From Klebsiella pneumoniae (lineage in GTDB: Bacteria > Verrucomicrobiota > Verrucomicrobiia > Limisphaerales > SXTU01), in assembly GCA_943330855.2 (NCBI GenBank), contig CALQJI020000010.1, positions 1 to 64,000 on the forward strand: DNA of 64,000 bases, in the 5' to 3' direction. The notes beneath the pieces are model-generated. The model had not been told where the DNA came from, did not search any database, and saw only the letters and a list, made by a program, of their open reading frames with translations. How positions within the stretch are numbered: position 1 is the stretch's first letter; every line of letters starts with the position of its first letter. Position numbers and translations under genes: made by a program. Of the stretch, positions 1 to 8,035 are shown one piece after another.

Positions 1-76
1 CGGTCAGCCTACGCTACGCTCCGGCCTCCCTGCGTCCCGCACCCCCAGCCGTGGAAGACGAAGAACAAACAACAAA

Positions 77-128
77 GGGGACATTCTCTCGTGAGTTAAA
101 CAGGGGACATTTCTAAAGAGTTTTGACA
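77..128. repeat. Two 26-bp direct repeats, possible insertion-sequence end
   Basis: Two adjacent imperfect 26-bp units (77-102 and 103-128) both begin GGGGACATT and both carry a GAGTT motif followed by an A-rich end (TAAACA, TGACA). Tandem sites of this kind are often found at the ends of IS elements, where they bind transposase; that comparison is from memory and is inference. No transposase is visible in the first 210 bases, so any element would lie to the left of the window. Confidence 0.4.
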
Positions 129-149
129 GAAAAAGGTGCGGCGCCTTCC

Positions 150-213
150 GTAGTCGCAACCTTCAGGTTGCGCATCGGGGCTGGTTGTAGCGCAGGCTGA
201 AGCCGGCGACTAC
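150..213. repeat. Hairpin repeat family B, copy 1
   Basis: A composite of two small palindromic arms: GTAGTCGCAACCTTCAGG running into TTGCG (150-172), and a second arm CGCAGGCTGAAGCC ending GGCGACTAC (191-213). The same two arms occur in swapped order at 33953-34016. It sits just downstream of the lipoprotein gene that ends at 210 and overlaps its stop region. Confidence 0.7.
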
Positions 214-1793
214 GGGATGCGCGGCAAGCCCGGCATCGCATTCGTCGGGTAGGCGAAGGCGGGGAAGGCCGGGTTGTCCAGCCAGCGCGCGAGCAGGGCG
301 AGTTCGATGGCGGTGAGGCCGAGGTCGGAGCGGCGCACCGCGCGGAGTTCGGTCGGAGCAGCCGCGGTGACTTCCGTAATCGTGTTGGCGAGTTTGGGCG
401 ACACCGCCCGGAGCCACGCATGCCCAGCGGCCGCACCGGGGAACGACGGCGTGGCGGACATCATCGCGCTGAGTTGGAAGATAGGCACCCACTGCGCGAG
501 CTTTGCCTCGGTGATTTCCCAGTCGTAGTAAACGAGGTTCGTGCGCGGGAGGAACTGGTTCAACAACTCGGCGGGCGGCGGGTTCGTATTCGGCCCGCTG
601 GGGATGATGCCGGCCATGCTGCCGAACAGGAGAAAGTCATCGCCCGGTTCCGGCGCCGGGCGGACGAACGGCACGAGGATGGGCATCCCAACCCAGCCCA
701 ACTCCGTGCGATTCGTCGTGAAGGCGATGCGACCGAGGCCGACCTTCGCCACGTTCGTGCCGAGGGTGTGCAGCGCGTGCGGCGCGATGCGGACCACGGT
801 GTTCGATGCGTCGGGCATGGGCGCGGCAGCGTGGAGGTTGTAAGGCACGTCACTGCGCGCCCAGGTGAAGAACTGGTTGGGCACGGTTTTCAATTCCCAC
901 TCCTTGAACTCCGGCAAGCGCCCGAGCCAATCGCCGAAGCCCTGCACCGCCGTGAAGCTGATCAGCGGATCGCGCACGGAGTTGGTGGGCAGGCGGAACG
1001 CGGCGAGCTGCCACGGCGTGGCGTTGGCGAACTTCAGCGTGGCTTCGCTTCGGAGTGTCTCGCCTTGGGCGTTGACGGTGACGGAGAGGTGCGGCCAGGC
1101 GACGGACTGCGGCAAATCGAGGGCGCCTTGGAGTCGGGCGAGGTCGGCGACGAGATCAATCACGTTGGTCGAAAGCGCGGGGTGCGGGCCTGGCTTGCTA
1201 CCAGCCGCAGCCGCGCCGGGCGCGCTCTTGCCGAGCATCAGGCAGTCATCGAACAACGCGACGGTGAGGAGATGCCCGCTCTTGGTCTTCGTGCTCCAAG
1301 CGGTGCCACCGGGGTTCACGGCGGGCAGCACGACCGGCTTGGCATCCGCGGCCTGCCACAAGTTCGTGCTCCAGCGTGCGCGCCGCTCGGCGTTGAGGAA
1401 GACGGTGAGCATCCAGCTTGCGGCGCGTTCGTCGTGCGTCTCGAAGAGGAACTTGCTGGCCGCCAACTCGTCGAGCAGCGGACGCAGCAGAGCAGCGCGA
1501 TTGGTGCGGGCCGCGGCGGCACCGAAGAGCGCGTCCGGCAGCGTTTGCGCGAGCCGGTCATGCACCTGTTTGCGGGTGGCGACCGCCTCGGCGTTGTTGA
1601 GAAGTGCGTTGAGTCGAGCGGTGTTAGTGCTGGCAGCGAGACTGTCGAGGCCCGCGAAGTGCAGCCGGAAGACTGGCCCGACGGGCACGGCGGACAGCGC
1701 GGTCTTCGGTGCTGGCGCGGGAGTTGGCTTCTCCCGGCAAGCAACCGCAGCCACCACACAAGCGAGCAGCAAAGTGAAAACAAGTCGTCTCAT
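210..1793 (-). CDS. Large putative lipoprotein of unknown function
   Basis: 527 aa. The N-terminus is a lipoprotein signal: MRR, a hydrophobic stretch, then VVAAVAC with cysteine at about residue 19 as the lipidation site, followed by a proline/alanine-rich linker (EKPTPAPAPK). The rest is a mixed alpha/beta protein with no catalytic motif I recognise; it reads like verrucomicrobial hypothetical proteins that contain repeated all-beta segments. It is probably anchored to the inner or outer membrane facing the periplasm. It is a single gene, divergent from the Trm112-like gene at 2022, with a perfect hairpin repeat between them. The long ORFs on the opposite strand here are GC-driven shadows. 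Function unknown; the lipoprotein call is well supported, the rest is not. Confidence 0.75.
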   Translation of the reverse strand: MRRLVFTLLLACVVAAVACREKPTPAPAPKTALSAVPVGPVFRLHFAGLDSLAASTNTARLNALLNNAEAVATRKQVHDRLAQTLPDALFGAAAARTNRAALLRPLLDELAASKFLFETHDERAASWMLTVFLNAERRARWSTNLWQAADAKPVVLPAVNPGGTAWSTKTKSGHLLTVALFDDCLMLGKSAPGAAAAGSKPGPHPALSTNVIDLVADLARLQGALDLPQSVAWPHLSVTVNAQGETLRSEATLKFANATPWQLAAFRLPTNSVRDPLISFTAVQGFGDWLGRLPEFKEWELKTVPNQFFTWARSDVPYNLHAAAPMPDASNTVVRIAPHALHTLGTNVAKVGLGRIAFTTNRTELGWVGMPILVPFVRPAPEPGDDFLLFGSMAGIIPSGPNTNPPPAELLNQFLPRTNLVYYDWEITEAKLAQWVPIFQLSAMMSATPSFPGAAAGHAWLRAVSPKLANTITEVTAAAPTELRAVRRSDLGLTAIELALLARWLDNPAFPAFAYPTNAMPGLPRIP

Positions 1794-1888
1794 CGGTGCG
1801 TTTCAATTGCCAAAAGGCGGCGACGTAAGCAAACGGAAACACGCCGGGAAGAATACGAAGAAGTGCGCACAAGCTGCCGAGGCGACCG

Positions 1889-1958
1889 GTAGCCGCCGAG
1901 GTGAGGAGGCGGATTTGTTCGGGGTCACCCAACTCCGCCTCCTCACCTCGGCGGCTAC
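1889..1958. repeat. Hairpin repeat family A, complete copy 1
   Basis: Perfect 25-bp inverted repeat: the left arm (1889-1913) starts GTAGCCGCCGAGGTGAGG and the right arm (1934-1958) is its exact reverse complement, with a 20-nt loop. It lies between two divergent genes. Related arms are at 3231-3255, 9880-9900 and 25476-25545. Confidence 0.9.
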
Positions 1959-2021
1959 TCCGCTCCGCGAGATTGGCTATTCCCCACTAAGACTGGGAAT
2001 CGTAACGTCGCGGCCAGACAC

Positions 2022-2267
2022 ATGACTCTTGAGCTGCTTCAAATCCTGCGCTGCCCGGAGACGCGGCAGTCCCTCCTCGCCGCTGAACCGCCTGTTGTGG
2101 AACGGCTCAACGCTCAAGTGGCCTCCGGGCAGTTGCGCAACGCCGCCGGGCAGTCGGTCACGGTGAAACTCGATGGCGGACTGGTGCGCGCGGATGGCCG
2201 GGCACTCTATCCCGTGCGCTGCAACGTGCCGGTGCTGCTCGTTGATGAGGCCATTGCGCTGGCCTGA
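2022..2267 (+). CDS. Trm112 / UPF0434-family small protein
   Basis: 81 aa. It opens with the family signature LLQILRCPETRQSL and ends with the typical LYPVRCNVPVLLVDEA block (R/I-P-V-L-L at the C-terminus). Trm112 proteins are small zinc-ribbon partners of methyltransferases in eukaryotes and archaea; the bacterial UPF0434 (YcaR) relatives are often encoded near kdsB or lpxK and their role is unclear. Only one cysteine of each usual pair is present (RCPET, VRCNV), so zinc binding may be lost. The gene is alone on its strand and converges on the GDSL gene through a hairpin at 2276-2298. Confidence 0.8.
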   Translation: MTLELLQILRCPETRQSLLAAEPPVVERLNAQVASGQLRNAAGQSVTVKLDGGLVRADGRALYPVRCNVPVLLVDEAIALA

Positions 2268-2298
2268 AAAAGCAAAACGCGGAGCTAGGCTCCGCGTT
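2265..2298 (-). terminator. Rho-independent terminator for the GDSL gene (possibly bidirectional)
   Basis: AACGCGGAGC (2276-2285), a 3-nt loop, and GCTCCGCGTT (2289-2298) form a perfect 10-bp stem. On the minus strand the stem is followed by TTTTGCTTTTTC, so it best serves the leftward gene ending at 2347; it also lies 8 bases after the rightward gene's stop. Confidence 0.8.
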
Positions 2299-2346
2299 CG
2301 CGTGTGAGGTTGGGGGCGAAGCCGCGTCCAGCGCGGCGCGGCCAGA

Positions 2347-3159
2347 TTACTTGGTCAACTCGGCGAGCTTGGGCGTGATGGCGTCGGCCCAGATTTGGTA
2401 GCCGGCTTTCGAGAGGTGGAGGAAGTCGGGCATGATTTCCGCCTTGAGCACGCCGCCGGTGAGGAACTTCTCGCCGATGTCGAGGTAGTGGACGCTCTTG
2501 CCGTCATGGAGCTTGGCGATCGTGGCATTGACCTGCTTGAGCTTCTCCTGCTGCGGGCCGAACGCGCCGTCGGGCTTGCTGGCGCGCGGGAAGACGGCGA
2601 GGAGCAGGACCTTCGTAGCCGGAGATTTCGCGTGGATGGCCTTGACGATGGCGGTGACGCCCTTGGCAATGGCATCGGCTTCGTCGTTGCCGGAGTTGTT
2701 CGTGCCAATCATCAGCACGACGACCTTGGGCTTGATGCCGTCGAGTTCGCCGTTGGTGATGCGCCAGAGGACATGCTGCGTGCGGTCGCCGCCGATGCCG
2801 AAGTTCGCAGTCTTGTAGTTGCCAAAGGCCTTGTCCCAAATCTCTTTCGAGCCGCGCCAGCCCGCCGTGATGGAGTCACCGAGGAAGAGCACATCCACGC
2901 CGCCAGCCTTGGCGATGGCGACGAAGCCCTCGTGCGTCTTGAGGAAGTTCGCGTCGGGTTGGCCGTTGCTGAACTTCGGCGCAGCAACATCGGGGGGCTG
3001 GACGGGGTTGGGGATTGCGGGCTTCGCGTCCTTCTTCGCGTCGGTTTTGACGTCCGTCTTGGCGGCGGATTTCGCGTCGGTTTTAGTTTGAGCTCGGAGC
3101 TCGGGCGAGCCGAGGAAGGTGACAAGGGTGAGCGTGGCGAGGAGGGCGGTGCGTTTCAT
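2347..3159 (-). CDS. GDSL-type (SGNH) esterase / PAF-acetylhydrolase-like protein
   Basis: 270 aa with a cleavable signal peptide (MKRTALLATLTLVTFLGSPELRAQ) followed by a low-complexity K/D/A-rich linker of TDAKSAAKTD-type repeats. The catalytic blocks of the SGNH hydrolase fold are all visible: block I FLGDSITAGW with the nucleophilic serine, block II GIGGDRTQHVLWR, block III MIGTNNSG, and block V DFLHLSKAGYQIW with the Asp-x-x-His pair. The order and spacing match the PAF acetylhydrolase IB gamma-like group, common in Planctomycetes and Verrucomicrobia, where many act as secreted carbohydrate or lipid esterases. The exact substrate cannot be told from sequence. It is a single gene with its own terminator. 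Confidence 0.92.
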   Translation of the reverse strand: MKRTALLATLTLVTFLGSPELRAQTKTDAKSAAKTDVKTDAKKDAKPAIPNPVQPPDVAAPKFSNGQPDANFLKTHEGFVAIAKAGGVDVLFLGDSITAGWRGSKEIWDKAFGNYKTANFGIGGDRTQHVLWRITNGELDGIKPKVVVLMIGTNNSGNDEADAIAKGVTAIVKAIHAKSPATKVLLLAVFPRASKPDGAFGPQQEKLKQVNATIAKLHDGKSVHYLDIGEKFLTGGVLKAEIMPDFLHLSKAGYQIWADAITPKLAELTK

Positions 3160-3230
3160 GGTTGGTGTGTTGGATGCCGGTTGCGGCCGGTTTTGGACGG
3201 GAGGTGGTGGGCGATGTTCAAGCCAGTTGG

Positions 3231-3255
3231 GTAGCCGCCGAGGTCAGGAGGCTAC
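3231..3255. repeat. Hairpin repeat family A, single arm
   Basis: A 25-bp copy beginning GTAGCCGCCGAGGTCAGG and ending GCTAC. It overlaps the end of the Rieske gene: the TAG stop codon of that gene (3252-3254 on the minus strand) is provided by the repeat. Confidence 0.75.
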
Positions 3256-3623
3256 GCGACGATGAAGGGCGGCTCCTCCGGCTCCGGCGGGAGGACAACC
3301 CACAGTTCGCCCTTCACGTCCACGACGCGCAGCGCCCTCAAGCTGAGGCCGCCGCAGGGGCCGTGAAGGCAGCGGCCATTGAGCGGCTCGTAGATCGCGC
3401 CGTGCGTGCGGCAGATGAAGAAGTCGCCGTCCGTCGTGAAGAAATCGCCGTCGTCATCGAGCGGGATGGGGATGTGCCGGCAGGCGTTCTCGTAAGCCAC
3501 GAGGTGCCCGCGCACGTTCGCCGCGAAGCCCTCGCGCCGGATGCCTTCGAGGGTGAAAACGAACTTGCGCGTCGCGCCGGGCGGCAGGTCGGTGGCGGGG
3601 CAGAGGGGTTGGGAGCGAGTCAT
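3252..3623 (-). CDS. Rieske [2Fe-2S] ferredoxin-like protein
   Basis: 123 aa from ATG at 3623 (a longer open frame exists upstream but runs through pckG, so it is rejected). The two Rieske ligand boxes are present: C-R-H (ACRHIPIPLD) and C-x-x-H (ICRTHGAIYEP), and the C-terminal CHGPC-like segment (RCLHGPCGGLSL) provides the usual loop cysteines. The size fits stand-alone Rieske proteins rather than a dioxygenase subunit. It lies 59 bp after pckG on the same strand, so the two are probably cotranscribed, though no functional link is known to me. The redox partner is unknown. Confidence 0.88.
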   Translation of the reverse strand: MTRSQPLCPATDLPPGATRKFVFTLEGIRREGFAANVRGHLVAYENACRHIPIPLDDDGDFFTTDGDFFICRTHGAIYEPLNGRCLHGPCGGLSLRALRVVDVKGELWVVLPPEPEEPPFIVA

Positions 3624-3682
3624 TGTAGCGTTCAGCGATCGGCCAGGCGCGTTGCGGTCAGCACTTCCCAGCTGACCGCTCT

Positions 3683-5458
3683 TCACAGCCGCGCGATGAG
3701 CAGTTCGCGCTGGAAGATAATCTCCTTCGGCAGGTGCGAGTAGAGCTTGATGAAGAGCTCGTCCTGCTGGAGCACTTCGCGCCGCCATTCCTCGATGTCC
3801 GTGCTCTGCGCCTGCTCCAACCGCGCGGCGTTGAAGCCATCGAGGCCGTCGAGGTCGAAGTCCTGCGCGCTGGGCACCCAGCCGAGGAGCGCCTCGTTCG
3901 CGTTCGCCTCGCCCCGGCAGCGGTCCACAATCCATTTGAGCACGCGCATATTCTCGCTGTAGCCGGGCCAGAGGAACTTGCCGTCGGCGTCCTTGCGAAA
4001 CCAGTTCACGTGGAAGATGCGCGGCGGGTGCTGAATGAGGCGGCGCATGAAGAGCCAGTGGCGGAAGTAATCGCCCATGTTGTAACCGCAGAAGGGCAGC
4101 ATCGCCATCGGGTCGCGGCGCACCTGGCCCACCGCGCCCGTCGCGGCGGCGGTGGTCTCGGAGCCGATGGTCGCGCCGACATAGACGCCGTGGACCCAAT
4201 TGAACGCCTGATACACGAGCGGCATCGTGTTCGTGCGGCGACCGCCGAAGATGATGGCGCTGATGGGCACGCCGGCGGGGTCGTTCACCTCGGGCGCGAG
4301 CATCGGGTTGTTAGCCATCGGCGCGCAGAAACGACTGTTGGGGTGCGCGGCCTTCTCCTTCGAGGCCGGCGTCCAAGGCTCGCCGCGCCAGTCCAGACAC
4401 TCGGCGGGCGGCGGCTCGTCCTTGCCCTCCCACCACACATCGCCGTCGGCGGTGAGCGCGACGTTGGTGAAGAGGGTGTCCTTCCTCATGCACTCCATCG
4501 CGTTCGGGTTGGATTTGCAGTTCGTCCCCGGCACGACACCGAAGTAACCGGTCTCCGGGTTGATGGCGTAGAGGCGGCCGTCCGCGCCGGGCTTCATCCA
4601 CGCGATGTCGTCGCCGATGGTCCAGACCTTCCAGCCGGCGAAGCGCGCGGGCGGCTTGAGCATGGCGAAGTTCGTCTTGCCGCAGGAGCTTGGAAACGCG
4701 CCGGCCACGTAAGTCTTCGTGCCGTCGGGCGACTCGACGCCGAGGATGAGCATGTGTTCCGCGAGCCAACCTTCGTCGCGACCCCACGCCGACGCGAGCC
4801 GCAGCGCCATGCACTTCTTGCCGAGCAGGACGTTGCCGCCGTAGTTCGAGCCGACGGAGATGAGCGTGTTGTCGTTGGGAAAATGCGCGATGTAGCGACG
4901 CTCCGGGTTCACATCGAGCATCGCGTGGATGCCGCGCGTGAAGGTCGCCGAGTCCCCCAGTTGCTCCCACGCGACGCAGCCCATCCGCGTCATGATGCCC
5001 ATGCTCAGGACGACGTAAATCGAGTCGGTCAACTCCACGCCCACGCGCGCGAGCGGCGAGCCGGGCGGCCCCATGAGAAACGGCACGACGTAGAGCGTGC
5101 GCCCCTTCATCGCGCCGGCGAGGAGGGCGCGGAGTTTCACATACATCGCAGCAGGCGCTGCCCAATTGTTCGTGGGGCCGGCCTCGTCCTGCGTGGTCGT
5201 GCAGATGAAGGTGCATTGCTCCACCCGGGCGACGTCGTTCGGGTTCGAGCGGTGGTAATGGCAACCGGGCCACTTCTGCTGGTTGAGCGGAATGAGGATG
5301 CCGCGCGCCACGGCCTCGGCGGTGAGGGTTTGCCGCTCCGTCGCCGAGCCGTCGCACCAATGAATGGCGTCGGGCTGGCAGAGGTGGTTGATTTCCTCGA
5401 CCCAGCGGGTGACGTGGGGATTGGCCGGGATGCGAGGGGTGGGGAGGTTCGCGTTCAT
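3683..5458 (-). CDS. pckG: Phosphoenolpyruvate carboxykinase (GTP)
   Basis: 591 aa, the usual length of the GTP-dependent enzyme, which converts oxaloacetate and GTP to phosphoenolpyruvate, CO2 and GDP in the cytoplasm (first committed gluconeogenic step, or anaplerosis in reverse). Visible motifs: the kinase-1a P-loop FPSSCGKTNFAML with the hyper-reactive cysteine, the GDD metal site in TIGDDIAWMK, the N-terminal RTEN-like VARVEQCTF region, and the FGGRRTNTMPLVY segment. The second residue of the P-loop is Ser where Ala is common (FPSACGKTN), a mild variant. The gene starts at ATG 5458 and is divergent from the DUF5009 gene; a Rieske gene follows it. Confidence 0.96.
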   Translation of the reverse strand: MNANLPTPRIPANPHVTRWVEEINHLCQPDAIHWCDGSATERQTLTAEAVARGILIPLNQQKWPGCHYHRSNPNDVARVEQCTFICTTTQDEAGPTNNWAAPAAMYVKLRALLAGAMKGRTLYVVPFLMGPPGSPLARVGVELTDSIYVVLSMGIMTRMGCVAWEQLGDSATFTRGIHAMLDVNPERRYIAHFPNDNTLISVGSNYGGNVLLGKKCMALRLASAWGRDEGWLAEHMLILGVESPDGTKTYVAGAFPSSCGKTNFAMLKPPARFAGWKVWTIGDDIAWMKPGADGRLYAINPETGYFGVVPGTNCKSNPNAMECMRKDTLFTNVALTADGDVWWEGKDEPPPAECLDWRGEPWTPASKEKAAHPNSRFCAPMANNPMLAPEVNDPAGVPISAIIFGGRRTNTMPLVYQAFNWVHGVYVGATIGSETTAAATGAVGQVRRDPMAMLPFCGYNMGDYFRHWLFMRRLIQHPPRIFHVNWFRKDADGKFLWPGYSENMRVLKWIVDRCRGEANANEALLGWVPSAQDFDLDGLDGFNAARLEQAQSTDIEEWRREVLQQDELFIKLYSHLPKEIIFQRELLIARL

Positions 5459-5696
5459 GGGCGTGGGGGAAGGAGTGGTTTGAAGCTGGGTGGAAACGTA
5501 GCGGAGGGTGTGGCTGGGTCGAAATCAAATTTTGAGTTACTCGCCCGAAAAGCAGGGCGTATTCACCCAGCAGTGGCAAGGAAATGCCGGGCAAAGGAAT
5601 TGGGGGCGAGGAGAAAGTTTTCTGGCCCGCAGGTGCCGAAGTGCATAAACAGCCTGCTGGCGTGAACTTTCCCGTCACCTCCCCGTCAGAGGCCGG

Positions 5697-6896
5697 ATGC
5701 CTGCAAACTCTGCGCCCCCGGAAACCACTTCCGTCCCCCCGCCCGCCAAGCTCACCGAGCGCCTCCTTTCCCTCGACGCCTATCGCGGCTTCATCATGGC
5801 GCTGCTCATCTGCAACGGCCTGGGCTTCGCCACCTTCAAGAACGACCCGACGCTGGGCTGGCTCGCCGCGCAGGTGGACCACGTGAAGTGGGAGGGCTGC
5901 GTCTTCTGGGACCTCATTCAGCCCGCGTTCATGTTCATGGTGGGCGTGGCGATGCCCTTCGCCTTCGCGAAACGCCAGGCCGCCGGTGACTCGTGGAGCC
6001 TCCTGTTCCGCCACGCCTGCTTGCGCGCGCTGAACCTCTGCCTCGTCGGCATGGCCCTCGACTGCATCTCCGGCAACGCCTTCACCATCGGCTTCATGCG
6101 TGTGCTCCAGCAGATTTCCATCGGCTACCTGCTCGCGTTCTTCCTGCTCGGACGCAGCTACTGGGCGCAGGGAATCACCGCCGCGCTCATCCTCATCGGC
6201 TACACCGCCGTGTGGGTGTTCTATCCCGGCAACGACCCCACCGGCGCGTGGGTGATGGGCAACAAAAACCTCGGCTCCACCTTCGACCTCTGGCTCGTGG
6301 GCCGGAACTACAGCGGATTTTACGTGGGACTGAACGCGCTGCCCGCCACCGCCACCATCCTGTTCGGCGTCATGTGCGGACGGCTCATCGGCAGCGATTT
6401 TCCCAAGCCGCGCGTGATGCAAACTCTCCTCGCCGCCGCCGTCGCAGGCCTCGTCCTCGGTGGCCTTCTCAGCGCGGGCGCAACGCCCCTCGTCCCCATG
6501 GTGAAGCGCATCTGGACCGCGTCCTTCACGCTGTGGGCGGCGGGCTGGACCGTCCTCTTCCTCCTCGCGTTCTACTGGCTCATCGAGGTGCAAGGCTGGC
6601 GGAGCTGGCCGACCTTCCTCGTGGTCGTGGGGATGAACTCCATCTTCGCCTACAGCATGGCGCAGCTCTTTCGCGGCTCGTTCTTCGACCGAGGAATCGC
6701 CGTCTTCACCAAGCCGCTCGTCGCGTTTTTCCTCGACCGCCCGCACCTCGCCGAAGCCATCGCCAAGCCGGCGAACTACGCGTGGCCCGAGCCGCTGGGC
6801 CTGTGGGGCAATGTGCTGCAAGGCGCGCTCGTGCTCGCGGCGGAATGGGCCGTCCTCTACTGGCTCTACCGGCGGAAGATTTTCTTCAAGCTGTGA
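5697..6896 (+). CDS. DUF5009 / heparan-alpha-glucosaminide N-acetyltransferase-like membrane protein
   Basis: 399 aa integral membrane protein with many hydrophobic segments across its length. It has the family start LLSLDAYRGFIMALLICNG, with the conserved D-x-x-R-G-x motif, and a WDLIQPAFMFMVGVAMPF block. This family (COG4299, related to NagX and to human HGSNAT) is predicted to acetylate sugars across the membrane, but the bacterial members are mostly uncharacterised. Such genes are common in Planctomycetes, Verrucomicrobia and Bacteroidetes near glycan-degradation loci; here the neighbours give no such clue. The gene is single, with a 238-bp gap from the divergent pckG. Confidence 0.85.
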   Translation: MPANSAPPETTSVPPPAKLTERLLSLDAYRGFIMALLICNGLGFATFKNDPTLGWLAAQVDHVKWEGCVFWDLIQPAFMFMVGVAMPFAFAKRQAAGDSWSLLFRHACLRALNLCLVGMALDCISGNAFTIGFMRVLQQISIGYLLAFFLLGRSYWAQGITAALILIGYTAVWVFYPGNDPTGAWVMGNKNLGSTFDLWLVGRNYSGFYVGLNALPATATILFGVMCGRLIGSDFPKPRVMQTLLAAAVAGLVLGGLLSAGATPLVPMVKRIWTASFTLWAAGWTVLFLLAFYWLIEVQGWRSWPTFLVVVGMNSIFAYSMAQLFRGSFFDRGIAVFTKPLVAFFLDRPHLAEAIAKPANYAWPEPLGLWGNVLQGALVLAAEWAVLYWLYRRKIFFKL

Positions 6897-6910
6897 ACTC
6901 CGAGGCCGAG

Positions 6911-7029
6911 TTTTAGCCACGGATGGAACACGGATGAAACACAGATGGGGAAGGCAGTCCGAAGCGTTGCGGCAAGGCCGGCAGCTCCGGGTGCGCGGGT
7001 CTTCTCCGTGTTTAATCCGTGGCTAAAAA
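6911..7029. repeat. Inverted-end repeat family D, copy 1
   Basis: Left end TTTTAGCCACGGATGGAACA followed by CGGATGAAACACAGATGG; right end is the inverse, TCCGTGTTTAATCCGTGGCT. The unit inside the end is an 11-bp tandem (CGGATGRAACA). The whole is about 119 bp and fills the gap between two convergent genes (6896 and 7037). Other copies: 10655-10745, 15005-15155, 32521-32636. Confidence 0.85.
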
Positions 7030-7036
7030 CCACCAC

Positions 7037-8023
7037 CTACTGCCACGGCAGCTTCTCCAAATCCACATTCCCGCCGGTGAGGACGACGCCCACGCGACGG
7101 CCACGAAACTTTTCCGGAGCCGCGAGCGCGGCGGCGAGCGGGACGACGCCGGAGGGTTCCACCACCAATTTCATCCGCTCCCAGACGGCTCGCATCGCAG
7201 CAATGATTTGCTCCTCCGTGACGGTGACGATGCCGCGCGCGTGCTGGCGGATGATACCGAAGGTGCGTTCGCTCAACGACGCGCGCAGGCCGTCAGCGAT
7301 GGTGGCGGGGTTGTGGTTGGCGAGTAGCTGGCCGTCGCGCAAGGAACGGAAGGCGTCGTCGGCGAGGGCGGGTTCAGCTCCCCAGACTTCGACCTGCGGG
7401 GCCAGTGCGTGCGCGACGAGGCAGAGGCCGCTCAGGAGCCCGCCGCCGCTGACGGGCGCGACGAGGACGTCGAGCTGCGGGACTTGCTCTAGGAACTCTG
7501 CGCCCACGGTCGCCTGGCCGGCGATGACGGCGAGGTCGTCGTAAGGATGGATGAACACCGCGCCGGTCGCGCGCTGGATGCGGTCCGCCTCGGCCTGGCG
7601 CGCGGCGAGGGTCGGCTCGCAGAGGGTGAGCTGGCCGCCGTAGGCCGCGATGGCGCGCTGCTTGATGAGCGGGGCGTTGCGCGGGACGACGATGTAGGCC
7701 GGGATGCCGCGCTGCTGCGCCGCGAGCGCGAGACAGGTGGCGTGATTGCCGGAGGAGTGGGTCACGACACCGTGACGGGCTTGCTCGTCGCTGAGCTGGC
7801 GCACGGCGTTGAGCGCGCCGCGAAATTTGTAGGCCCCGCCTTTCTGGAAGTTCTCGCACTTGAAGAAGAGCGTCGCGCCCGCCAACGCGTCGAGGCTGGT
7901 GCTGGTCAGCACCGGCGTGCGGTGCGCGGTGCCGGCGAGGCGGTCAACGGCGGCGAGGATGTCGGCAAGGGTCGGAGCCACAAGGGTGGCGAGTGTAGGA
8001 AGCGGCGGGCGCGGCGCAACCAC
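7037..8023 (-). CDS. PLP-dependent threonine/serine dehydratase
   Basis: 328 aa, fold type II PLP enzyme. The PLP lysine lies in the motif GGAYKFRGALNAV, the substrate loop is SSGNHATCLAL, and the phosphate-binding glycine loop is SGGGLLSGL. There is no C-terminal ACT-like regulatory domain, so it resembles the short catabolic threonine dehydratase/serine racemase group rather than full-length biosynthetic IlvA. Expected reaction: L-threonine to 2-oxobutyrate (or L-serine to pyruvate) plus ammonia. Start is GTG at 8023, 12 bp after the upstream gene; a second in-frame GTG at 7981 (start of APTLADIL) is equally possible. Last gene of the leftward run fmdB - 8036 gene - this gene. Confidence 0.9.
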   Translation of the reverse strand: MVAPRPPLPTLATLVAPTLADILAAVDRLAGTAHRTPVLTSTSLDALAGATLFFKCENFQKGGAYKFRGALNAVRQLSDEQARHGVVTHSSGNHATCLALAAQQRGIPAYIVVPRNAPLIKQRAIAAYGGQLTLCEPTLAARQAEADRIQRATGAVFIHPYDDLAVIAGQATVGAEFLEQVPQLDVLVAPVSGGGLLSGLCLVAHALAPQVEVWGAEPALADDAFRSLRDGQLLANHNPATIADGLRASLSERTFGIIRQHARGIVTVTEEQIIAAMRAVWERMKLVVEPSGVVPLAAALAAPEKFRGRRVGVVLTGGNVDLEKLPWQ

Positions 8024-8035
8024 GGTGTCGCTAAA

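Noticed and set aside
420..1892. 490-aa plus-strand ORF opposite the large lipoprotein
   Set aside because: Arg/Glu/Gly-rich antisense translation of a GC-rich gene; no signal or family trait.
4311..6920. 869-aa minus-strand ORF covering pckG and the DUF5009 gene
   Set aside because: Frame-shifted shadow: rich in Arg, His and Glu, with no motif, over two well-supported genes.
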